Source of the DNA: Pilatotrama ljubarskyi
Taxonomy: Eukaryota; Basidiomycota; Agaricomycetes; Polyporales; Polyporaceae
Length of the DNA: 64,000 nt
Direction of reading: 5' to 3'
Assembly (NCBI GenBank): GCA_022385805.1
Contig: MU277690.1
Coordinates: 351,700-415,699 of the forward strand
Shown here: positions 45,464 to 55,900 of the stretch, one piece after another
How positions within the stretch are numbered: position 1 is the first letter of the stretch
How the letters are laid out: every line of letters starts with the position of its first letter
Notes under the pieces: model-generated
The model's database searches: none
Told to the model about the DNA's origin: nothing
The model's input: only the letters and a program-made list of their open reading frames with translations
Position numbers and translations under genes: made by a program

Positions 45464-48400
45464 CTAGATCCCGAGCTGCTGAACGAGAGCCTGCCAGGTC
45501 GCCTCGGCATCGGCTGCATTCGGCTGCAAGAACTCTGTGTTCCCTTGCCACTGCCCCGCCAAAGACGGGTCCCACATCGCGCTATCGATGTCGAAGTCAA
45601 GCATCGCTGACAGATCCGCCTGCGTGAGCTCCGGGAGAGGTGCTAACGGGAAGTCCAGCCCAGACTCCACGTTCCCGCCTCGGACTGCGGCTCCGACCTC
45701 GTACCCGTTCGTGGGGATCGGGCCGCCCCCTGGGAGCTCGCTGTAGCTGCTGATATCCTGCATGATCGTGGTCGAAGAACGGACGTGCGCCCCGACGACG
45801 TTGGACACCTCGAAGGACGACACGCCCACGCCCGGCGGCGTGGGACGCGCCCTCGAATGACAGTGTAGAATGCGCTCGCCTAGAGTGTGGATGAGCTGCG
45901 TCTTGCCCCCGAGGCGGTCAAGCTCTAGCGCGACGGCGGCGTCGTCCTCGGCACGCAGGCTTGACATGGCGGCCTGTGCTTGCTTCTTGAGCTTCCGGAT
46001 CACCTCCTGATCAAGACTGGTGAGTGGGCATACTCGCAGAGCAAGAATGGAGGCGTACAATGTTGTTGGAGGCGATCTGGCTCTGTCCGGCAGCCTCTTC
46101 GAAGAGGGTGCAGATCTTGTCCAAGTCCATCAGACACGGAGCCGCAAGAGTCGATGCAGGAGCGCGAGTGATGTGCAAGCACAACAGGATCTGTAGCCCC
46201 TGTAAGCACAACTAACGGGCTCTATGGCGGATAATACACGCACCGCACATGCAAGAGAATGTGACCAAATGATGCCGCATCTTGCGATGAGCCCAGGCGC
46301 GGCGCGATATGCGGCGAGTACCGCATTGAGGATCCTGGATGTAGATCGGCAGACCGTGATCACGGACGGGGCATACTTGTGATCCAGAGGCTCGTTCGAC
46401 GCGTCCTTTACGGCGAGTGAGAAGAATGGCTTGTGGAGGTTCACGAGGGCTGGTACGATGTCAGCCTCCTGGAATCTGGACATTCGTGAATACGATACTG
46501 ACTCATCTCTCTGGCAAGGGTCACGAAGAGCCTCTGCATAGTCAACCATAACGGCGCAGGCGGGGTTTCAGGAGCGCCACAAGGGATTCGCAAAGCAGGT
46601 GGGACCGGAGAGTCACGAACGCGCCTATCAAGCTCGAAAATCTTCGCGTAGGTCGGCGACTTCGCCGCGAATGCCGAGGTCATGACGGTGTGCAACAGTT
46701 TGGCAAACTGCCAGCCCCAAACATGGACTTTTTGGAATTGTCAGCAGGGATCCATAATCAGAAAGGTCAATCACGCACAAGCCGCGTCATCGCGGTCCTC
46801 TTCATTCAGGACCGCATCCTCTTCCTTGGGTATTTCGCAGTCGACAAAGGCCAGCGAGATGCTCGGAGGCCTGCCGTACCCAAAGCTCTAAAACAGAAGG
46901 CGTTAGCGCGTTCATCGCCGAGTATATGCGAGAACGCACGAGCCAGGCATCATGAGCGACAAGTTGCCAGAACACCCTCCCGCGCTTGGCCGCTGCGTCA
47001 CTGTTTAGCTGCCACTTACTTCCATTTACATCTGTAGGAGCATAAGTGAGTGAATTCCTGTTCGATCCAGTCCGCAAGCTGTATCGCTAGACTTACGGAG
47101 TCCAATCTGATACAGATAATCCCGAGTCAGTGGGTGATGCAGCACGAATGGGATACTGTGTACTGGACGTACACTCTGAGCCAGCGTCGAGGCCTGCCTA
47201 ATCAGCATCCATGCTTTGTGCGACCCGGTGTGTGCAGGCTCGCAATCGCTCATCTCCAAGTATATTGACATATAGATCTATGTCCACCGCGTGAGCAAGC
47301 GGCGCATCCCTCAGGCAGAAAGCCTACCAGGGCTTGGATAGATGCGAGAGTGGTGTCAAAAGCTGGCGGAGCCCATCTAAGAGAGCAGCGGGCCAGTAGG
47401 TAGAACTCGTGTGCTTCCGCCGCGTACGCGGGCATGTTCAAGTCGAAAAGGGTACCAAGGGCGAAAATCATGCATAGAAGTGCTGCTCCATGTTTCTTGG
47501 TAACATGACAGTACGTTCCCCTGCGATGAGATCAGAGCTGGGACGTTCTCTGGCAGTTGGCTACGTACTCGATAGGATGGTATACGCTGGAGAGAATGTC
47601 ATTCATGACGTAGTCCCTCGGCAGAGGGTACCACCTACAGGACGGGGTTAGTCTGAAACGGCCAGATAGATATGGCGAAAAACTCACAGGAATTTCGAGC
47701 ATGCAAAGAACACTTCACACAGATGCATAGCTCTGGTGAGAGTGGGCAAGCATCTCAATAACTCCTCAGCTATCTCGTCACCGACCAAGAAGACGTCCAG
47801 CTCTTTATCCGCTTCGTCGATTGTGAGCTTCGTCAGGTGAGGCAACTTCGGTGTAACATATGCGGCGAGCCTTTCCGGGGCCTAGAGTTAATGAGTGAGA
47901 GAACATTGCAATATCGGAGGGTGTGATAGGTACGTGGATTAAGTACTGTGGGCGGACATGACCTCAGCGTTATAGTTCTTGTTCACAGATCGATTGGCGA
48001 ACTCACCTCCGAGCGAGATGTCTGGCCAAAATACCGGGCCTCTCCACGGGTTCCTAACGTCAATGTACCTATCGCCAGCAATGTAAGCTACGATGTGTAC
48101 ATCGAGTCTTGCATATACTCGCCGAATGCATCAATAATCTCCGCCTCTTCAGGGTCTTGTTCGGGCTCTTCGCTCTGCGAGGTTCCACTATTGGTGCTAC
48201 TCGACGCTTGCGGCGAGTTTTCAAGGGACTGTTCAGGGGTTCTGTCACCGCGCAGAAGCGGGTGCGGCTCCTCCGAGACCGTCCCTTGCAAGATTTGGAG
48301 AGCAGCCTCAAGCTCCCGGACCCTCTTCTTGAGTTGATCTACATCCGCTGCGACTTTCCTGGAGAACGGTCAGCACTGTGATAGCCTAATCGGGTCGAAG

Positions 48401-48781
48401 TGACATACTTAGGCCCCTTTGTCGTAGGTAAAGAGCCTCAGAACCGTAGTCAGCATTGAGCCGCGAGCTCAGGCGACGACCCGATATCTACCATTCGGAC
48501 AGAGAGCAGCACAGCCTCTCTTGGTACAGCTTTCGCAAGGTACCTGTACATCCTGGTCAGTTGGCCACTTCATACGAGTATGCAGTTCAACGGACCTTCC
48601 GATCGCAACGCAATTTAAGCCTGGAACAAGCAACATCAGAAAATGACGGTGGTCAGGAGAATAAGAGGGCGACTTACCTGCGGCACTCGGCGCAGGAGAC
48701 CGGAGCCCGACCGGGCTTTTTCCTCTGCCTGTTTTCGCCGTTGTTAGAGGACTCGCTTTCAGCAGTTCGGGCGGGTGGCAT
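45464..48781 (-). CDS. Zn2Cys6 fungal-specific transcription factor TF2 (793 aa, 17 exons)
   Basis: Paralogue of TF1. Exons: complement(45464..46006, 46059..46190, 46244..46449, 46503..46727, 46779..46887, 46940..47031, 47097..47106, 47173..47277, 47328..47520, 47569..47634, 47688..47881, 48007..48068, 48123..48358, 48409..48436, 48492..48543, 48596..48620, 48678..48781). Zinc-cluster Cys are 30, 33, 40, 46, 49 and 58. Exon lengths match TF1 through the conserved core (62, 66, 105, 10, 92, 109, 225 and 206 nt), including the 10-nt exon. Conserved blocks: GTLTLGTRGEARYFGQTSRSE, YMSIYLEMSD, IGLH, GRVFWQLVAHDAWL, and the end ATWQALVQQLGI. The intron at 48069-48122 only fits as GC-AG. The junction at 46007-46058 (NNI|EVIRKLKKQ) is the least certain. 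It lies 130 bp beyond the end of the reductase, in convergent orientation, and upstream of the Ppo 3' end. Confidence 0.9.
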
Positions 48782-49294
48782 CGTCAGAATGGGCAGAAGT
48801 ATACAGTTGGAACGGAAGTTGGTGCCAGCGGGTCTTTATGAGGTCCCCTGCTTAGAGACCTAGACGACGGCCACGTCCTGGATCGCTCCTAGACGAGAGA
48901 ATCTCTGCTTATCAACAGGTTGACACAAATGTTGACGACACCTCTCTGACGGGAAGCCACGGTCGAATCAATGTGGACTCGCGCCGAGAACTGGCGTACG
49001 CCCTCGGCGGCGATGGGATGCTAGCGCCCATCCTATCGGAGATAGCATTTCATGCATGGTCGCGTGCTGCACCGCATACTATCTGCCAAGTGGTTCATTC
49101 CAAATCATATCGGGCAAACGGGATCTGATACACAACAGACAGCGTAGGACAGCGAAAGCGATATGGCCGAAAGTCATGTACGAGTCGTCACAAGAGATCT
49201 ACACCTAAGAGGCTTCGTACATCACGCTGAACGCAACCAATCAAGTATAGGCCAAAGTCAGACATGACGTGAATTTACTTCCTGTGCGCGGGGA
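48782..49294. other. Intergenic region between TF2 and the Ppo gene
   Basis: About 510 bp with the TF2 promoter and the Ppo 3' untranslated region, both minus strand. No convincing TATA box or other element. Confidence 0.45.
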
Positions 49295-52200
49295 TCAATT
49301 GTACTGAGGAACTTAGTCAGCGAAGACCCAGCTCGGTGCGTCATACCACACTCACCGAGACGACCAAAGCGTTGGGCCAGTAGTCGGGGAGGCCGATACT
49401 GTTGACGAACATGTCGTACTCGAGGCCGAAGCGCTTCACCGGCACCCGCGAAATCTTGCCCAACGGACCGGCGACGCGCTGCATGTTGGGAAGCTGGAAG
49501 ACGGCCTTCACCATCTCGAGCATGATCTTTGCAGGCGGGCTCTGTCAGTGCAGCTTCAGGCTTGGGACAAAAAAGTAGCATACCTCCTCGGCTTCGACAG
49601 TCCCGAGGCACTTGGAGTAGCTCCCATCCTGCATCACCTGGTAGGACTGCACCGGGCGACGAGGGTTGACGGTCAGCGGCTCAGGGAAGTCGGCAGGCTG
49701 CCAATAACAACCGTTCAGCTGGACTTCATGACGGGCTAAGAGGAAACGACCTACGTTCGTCAGGGCCTTCTTCAGGTCCAGGAGAACCAAAGGCGACGGG
49801 CGGGCCGCCGTACCGGCCTGCTGCTTCAAGATGACAGCGAACTACAGGTGAAATGTCAGCTTGTCATCCCGCAGGCCAACGCGCTGAAATCTAGGTACCT
49901 GGGGCGACAGGCCTGCAAGTCGAGAAACCGGGAATTAGTGCCTGCCTTCATAGATGTCGACAGCTCAGTGCGACTTACGTTGCGCCTCCCTGACATATCC
50001 GCGCAAGAGGTTCAAACTGTCGTTGTCGCTAGCTCCGACCAACTTCACGATATCTGCACGCTCCTTCGCACGCTGGTCGTCCATGTAGAAGTCCACAATC
50101 TGCGCTACGGCTACACGGGTATGATGATGAGCTGAGCTCGACGCACGAATACACACCAGTGATGGCTTACTCTTGGCAAGGCTGACGGAGACCGTGACAG
50201 CGAACCCGATCACGTCCGCGACGATGTCCTTGTGCGGCGCCTTGGAGTGGGCGATCTTGTTCAGGAAGTCTTGTGCGGGCGGGTGGGTCTGACCCAGGAA
50301 TGCGGAGAGCGACGCCTGAAGGATCGTCAGTTCGACTCAACACCTGCATGAATGGGGACAGATGTCGTTGAGGCACATACGAGAGACAGGTGGGGCGCGG
50401 CATCGCTGAGGGCCTTCTCAACGAATTGTGTGAGGATCTGGGCAAAGTAGGACGCCCGCCTGCTGGTCGACCAGTTGTTCTCCGGAGCGGCGTTCAGGTA
50501 CGTAGCGCTAGATCCCACAATGTCAGCGATGTTTGGAATGACACCTTCCCGGCATGCGTACTTGAAGATGAGCTCGAGCATATCGTTGACTTCCTGGGGC
50601 GTCAAAACGCCATCCGGCTTCTTCTGGGTCTTGAGCGGGATTCCCAGCTAGAAGAACGTCATCGTGAACTTCCACCGGTCATTCAACGTCACAAGCAAGA
50701 CGTACAATGAACTCAGAAACCCAGTGCACCGGCGCGAGGTTGACGATGTTCCCGACGACGTCGAGCCTGGACCCGGCCAGGCCGTCCATCGTGTACGAGT
50801 GCTCCTTGATGAGCTCGCGCATCTTCGTGCCGAACCACGCCTTGTGTGACGCGAAAGCATCGGGTGTAGGAAAGAGCGCCTGGGTGAGCGCGAGCTTCCT
50901 TTGTTCATTCCTGAAGCATAGGTACGGTCAGCGGATGCTCCACTCAATTCCGTGCGGGGATAGAGCGACTGACACGTTCGCCACCACCGAGAAGTTGCTC
51001 GCCGTGCTCGCGAAGACCGGGGTCTCGAACGTCTTGTACAGCTGCGGCTGGCTGAGCACGCGCGCGATGTCCGCAACCGAGCTGACAATGGTCGACTCCG
51101 GCTGGGGCACGGGGCGCTTGGTGTCATACGAGTCGAGGATGCCGAGGTTCGTCAGGTTCGTCTTCGTCACCTCGGGCGTCATCATCGGGAATAGTGCGTA
51201 GATGTTGTTCTGAGAAACGTCAAGCGGCATGGCATGTCAATGATCGTCGATGCGGGGCGCGAGGCGGGGATGCATGGAAGAGAAGCGCACCGCGGGGTAG
51301 TGCCTGGGCAGGTTCCGGAACAGAAGCCTGGGCAGCGCGGCGCCGAATGCGCCGTTGTTCGGGTCCCGCGCACAGTCTTGGAAGCCCCAGGCCGTCAGGT
51401 TGCCGGCTGTAGAAAGTCATCAGTGTCAGTACTGCGTCACGTCAAGAAAAATCGCCACGGGCATGATAACGTACGCGTGTAGTCAGTGGTGTAAAAGCGG
51501 TCGCCTGGAAGAACGTCAACCTGCTGTCGCTGTATGTAGAGGGAAGACAGAACTCACCACGCACGAGCGCAATGGCATCGCTTAGGATAGCGCGCATCAT
51601 CGTGTACCCACAGCACAGACCAGACCCAGCACCCTTCCGGGCGATCTCCTACATACCCCATGCACCCTTCAGCAACGTACCCTCGACGCCCATAGCATAC
51701 ATCACTGACCTCCGCCTGCAAACCGGGGTACAGCTCCAGGTTGTCGATATGACCATAGAGCTGCCTCGCAGCCTCAGCGATCTCGGGATCGCGGTTCCAC
51801 TCCTCGAAGCTCGCGAAGCGCTTCAGGCCGAGGAAGGCCCGGAACTCGTTCATGGTGCAGACACCCCACGCGCGCGCCTGCTGCATGCCCATCATCTCGA
51901 CGATGCGTAGCACGCCCGGCGAGCCCCGCGCGCGGTACGTCCCTGCCGGCTTCTCCGTAGCGTCCTGTAGGATCCTGTTTGTGCGCGCAGGTCAGCAAGA
52001 TATCCTTAGAAAGGAGGCAGGGTGTCTGCATATGGGTATCCGGATACGCACCTGGCGAGATCGTCGTCCGAGAACCGGCCGTCGGCACCGCGCTTGATGC
52101 CAGCAAAAGTGCGCTTGCGCGGGTCCGGCTCCACTTGTTTCCATGTGTTCATCACGGCAGGGACGAAGTCCTTGAGCTCGAGCTTGTCGAGCGGCTTGCC

Positions 52201-54012
52201 GGTGCCCTTGAACGCCTCGGTGAAGATGTCCTCCGTCCATTTGATATCCTCTTTCGCGGTCGTAGCATGCCACTGTAGTATATAAAATCAGCGGATAACC
52301 GGAGAGAGGTCAGATGGGACGTACGCGGTAAAGGATGTTGAACTCGACAGAGCAGTGGTTTCCGTCTCCGCGGCCGACCACCTGTCCGTCGGCCGTGGTA
52401 ATGGGCTAGATTGCCGTATGTTCAGCACAGGCGTCCGCCTCCCACGGGATGGAACTTACATCGAACGGGTTCATGCTCCAGCTGCAGCCGTCGCGCCCAA
52501 GGCCAAGGAAGCCCGCGACGTAGTCACCGAAAATCATCGCCATGAAGTTGCCGCAGCTGCAGGGACAGGTCAGCCCCACTCTCCCCGATACGACCACAGA
52601 AAGGAAGGGGACGAAGTGCGGCGCGGACGTACTTGACGAGCCGCGCGATCTGGAAGATCTCCTCGTCCTGGAGCGCACGCTCGTCCGCGTCCTCGGGCGG
52701 CGGGTCGGTCCAGCGTCCGCGCTCGTTCAGCTTCAAGAGCATCTCGGCGATGTACTGCGCAGCACAGCCAAACAATGAGTAAATGCTCTCATGATGAGCC
52801 AAGGTCTGATTCAATGGGCTCACGTTGTGGTTCCGGCTGAAGAGGACAAGAAGAGCCGACGCAGCGGGCGGCACGAAGACGAGGCGGTCCTCCGAGAAAG
52901 CGTCCGGGTAGAGCAGGCCGCGCCCGGACGCCTTGTCGCGCACCGCGTCCTGCTCATCCTGGCTTGTGCCGTAGAGGATGGAGAGGTCGAGGTACGATGT
53001 CGTGTTGTTCTTCGTCATGTCCCGCGGGTCCGTGCGGAAAAGCTGGTGCGTGACGAGCGACGCGAACGCGAACGTGAGCGACGAGTTGCCGTTCGGGTGC
53101 GGCTGCCACTGTGTCGTGCAAGCACGGGGTTTGGTCAAGTGCATTCGGCGTAGATGGTGGACATATGCGTGGACTTACGTCACGGGCCTTGAGCAGCACG
53201 TCGAACACGTCTCCAGGGTCGGGGAGGACGTTCGGCGGGAGCGGGTACTTGTTCTGCACGCTGCGCGAGTAGGGAGTGCGCGCGGTTCCTAGCATAGGCA
53301 TGTTCGGGTTGTTCCCGCTCCCGTCAGCGGTACGCAAGGTGAAGGGAATGCGCGGCGCAGGCCCTGCAGCAGAGCTCTTCATCTCAGGGACACGCGCCGT
53401 CGGCGTGGGCGGGCCCACGAGATAATCCGTCCCGACATAGGTCGCCGGAGGGTGAGGGAGGGTGTTGTACAAAGTGGTGATCACCTGGTCATTCAGCTTC
53501 CTGGACAGGGCAGAGTCCTCTGGAAGCCTGCACAAGATGGCTACGGCCTTGGTGAACTACGGGCCAGGAAGCCATGAGCAAGGCTATCAGCTGCACTTCT
53601 GCATAGCGTACCAGATTCTTCCTGTCATCGAGCCCATCCTTGTTAGTAGCTGCATCGAGAATGGCTTGGGCAGTCTGATACATGCGCGCTCTGTGAATCT
53701 GTGCTGGCCATGCGAAGAGACGTTCGCACTTACCCCGAGATTCAGAGAAACCTTGGCGATGGGAAGAGCGTTCTTCGCAATATCCCCGAGGGTACTAGTG
53801 ACCTTGTACAGGTCTGAATGGGGGTCGCTCTTCGTGGCATCCGTGATGGGCCTGACTTGCTCGTCGTAGCGACCATCAGGTGCTTGTGGGAGCGGCCGCG
53901 CAGACAGGTAATCCGCGTCCGCGAGTGTCTGTATAGCCGAGCGTCAAAACGGGATATGACAGACACGATCGCTCCATGCGCTTACCACGACGTCGCGCAG
54001 GCTGAGAGGCAT
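49295..54012 (-). CDS. Ppo-type fatty acid dioxygenase / cytochrome P450 fusion (oxylipin synthase, 1124 aa, 23 exons)
   Basis: Makes hydroperoxy fatty acids with its N-terminal heme peroxidase half; the P450 half rearranges them (linoleate diol synthase/Ppo family; products act as psi-factor signals). Exons: complement(49295..49303, 49356..49526, 49584..49697, 49755..49841, 49899..49912, 49979..50110, 50171..50315, 50381..50647, 50706..50910, 50974..51209, 51291..51406, 51475..51504, 51558..51648, 51710..51974, 52052..52272, 52325..52405, 52460..52556, 52633..52754, 52824..53108, 53179..53556, 53612..53698, 53734..53928, 53986..54012). Dioxygenase: distal His H250 (VTHQLF), catalytic Y423 and proximal H426 in YRWH, FSRNHN. 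P450: K-helix EAQR, heme Cys C1057 (YSKCLG). The isomerase-critical Asn-x-x-Gln appears as S946-L-A-K949. The first exon codes only nine residues, and the last exon only Tyr-Asn-stop. Confidence 0.93.
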
Positions 54013-54080
54013 TATACGCTATCAGAATGTTCAGAGTGAAGTGGGCGGGGATGGGTCTGAAGGGCTCGCACTGAGAGGGT

Positions 54081-54088
54081 AGATATAG
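54081..54088 (-). promoter_or_regulatory. TATA-like element of the Ppo gene
   Basis: CTATATCT on the minus strand, 69-76 bp upstream of the ATG at 54012; supports that very short first exon as the true start. Confidence 0.45.
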
Positions 54089-55814
54089 CGCGGGGGAGGG
54101 CGTCGAGGGCGTCGAGAACGCGAGACGGGTACAGGGAAGGCAGACAGGCGTGTTCCGGGGAAAACGAGTTCCGTATGGGCGTTGTGTCAGGAAGAGGCCA
54201 ATTTAGATCAGGAAACGAGATCAGGGCGGCCTCCGAAGACAGCACTGACAGCGGGAAGCAAATAGCAGGCAGCAGGGCCATCTCCGATCCCCTTCACAGC
54301 CCCGTTCCCTGGCGCAGCCGTCATCCATGCCCGGTCCTCAGTCTACGCGCCGCACATCTCCGCGCCGGCCGGGTGCGGGAACCCCTCTCAAAATAAGTCC
54401 CGTCGCGCTAGTAGGCAGCAATGGAAGAGAACTAGTCGACTCGGCGACATAACCATACGGGTGCTATGACGTGGAGCGACGTATGTGAGGCAAGAGTAGG
54501 GGCAAAGACAACGAGCGTCTGCATTGCTGGAAGGTTCCCAGGATCACAGATGGCGGGGGTATGTATAGCACATAATAGAGAGGTCTGCACAGGATAGGTG
54601 CGGGACGCCCAGCCTCTTCGACGAAGCCTCTGTGACGTTGCTACAGGCCATCAAGCAGAGAGTCAACGACAGCCGTAGACATGGGATAGCGGAAAAACGT
54701 GTTCACTGAGGGCTGCGTCAAGCATGAAAAAATTCAACGATGGAGAGCGGCAAAGGACAGCAGTTCAGTGAAGACAAGATGGGAACGCAAGCTGGCCCGG
54801 GCTTCCGCGGCGCGCAACAGCGTCGATACTCGCCCGATCCGATCTGGGCACCCCAAAGTCGGGTTCATCCGCCCATGTGATCGCGTCTTGTTAGACGCCC
54901 GTCGTAGGTATGCTACCCAGAGTCTCGAGGCTGTTCAAGTCGATTGGCCGTCCACAACTGCAGCTGTGTTCACTCACTGCACTCCTCACTCTTGGGCCCT
55001 GCAGAACGTTTGCAAGTGCACTGACATGGTTTTGCCACGCGACTGCGATGCTGCTGCTGTGCTGCCTGTGATCGCCTGGGACTCTGAAAAAGATTAACTC
55101 TCGCATCTCCCATCCCAGATGACCGTTTCACCCACCATCTGCCGAATCCTACCGGACACTGCGTCCGTCGCTAGCCATCATCATCTCGATGCTGTGTCGT
55201 CTACTTCGCCGTATACGGTATCCTTCACCATCCTCCGCCTTCTAGCTACCCCTCTTCATCGGATGCGGAACCCGGCGTTCGACGCGCCGCCCTCCAAGCC
55301 TTGTCTGGGTCGCAGCCGACTCACTCGAAACAAAACCAAGCCCACTCTGTCGCGCTCGTGAACGTGCAACGAGGCCACTCTATAGTTGTGTCACATACTT
55401 GGCTTCTTGCTTCCTCGAACTCTCGCGTATCTGGGTATCGACCTGCAACCTCCGGCCAGGACCGGTGCTTCCGAGGGCGGGATATATACGCCTGCGCTTC
55501 GTCTCTAGGAGTCTCTCACACCAACCAGCGGCTTATACACCGGACGCACGCTTGATATCTCGTCGCGCCACGACAACGTCTACAAAGTCGCCGTCTCCTC
55601 CGCCGTCGTGTTTCGACCGCCATCCGCGGGCGCCGATCACAAGATCCCGAACCACACTATTTCAGCGCACTTAGCGCATCTGCCACTCTCCGGGCGATTG
55701 AGTGCTCCCTCCGCGGCGCCCACGTCGGTATCGCATCATCTGAACATCGGCACCCGACGCATAATAAAAGACCGGCCATATGAGTATGCTTATTCTGTCC
55801 ACGTCCTCCTGCCC

Positions 55815-55822
55815 TTATATTT
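55815..55822 (+). promoter_or_regulatory. TATA-like element of the DUF2235 gene
   Basis: TTATATTT, 79-86 bp upstream of the ATG at 55901. Confidence 0.35.
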
Positions 55823-55900
55823 CCCTTCTCCCTTCCCTCGGTTTTGTTCACGACCTCTGACGATTACTCCTCCTGCTCTTCTGCAGACGCACGACGCGAC

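Larger units (their letters stand above)
54013..55900. other. Divergent promoter region of Ppo and the DUF2235 gene
   Basis: About 1.9 kb between two outward-facing genes. TATA-like elements sit near both ends (54081-54088 and 55815-55822). Minus-strand frame 54012-54281 overlaps the Ppo leader and is not credible as a gene. Confidence 0.45.

Noticed and set aside
48782..54012. A biosynthetic gene cluster joining TF2 and the Ppo enzyme
   Set aside because: Adjacency alone is weak; no tailoring enzymes or transporters are present and the phosphotransferase nearby is a housekeeping gene.
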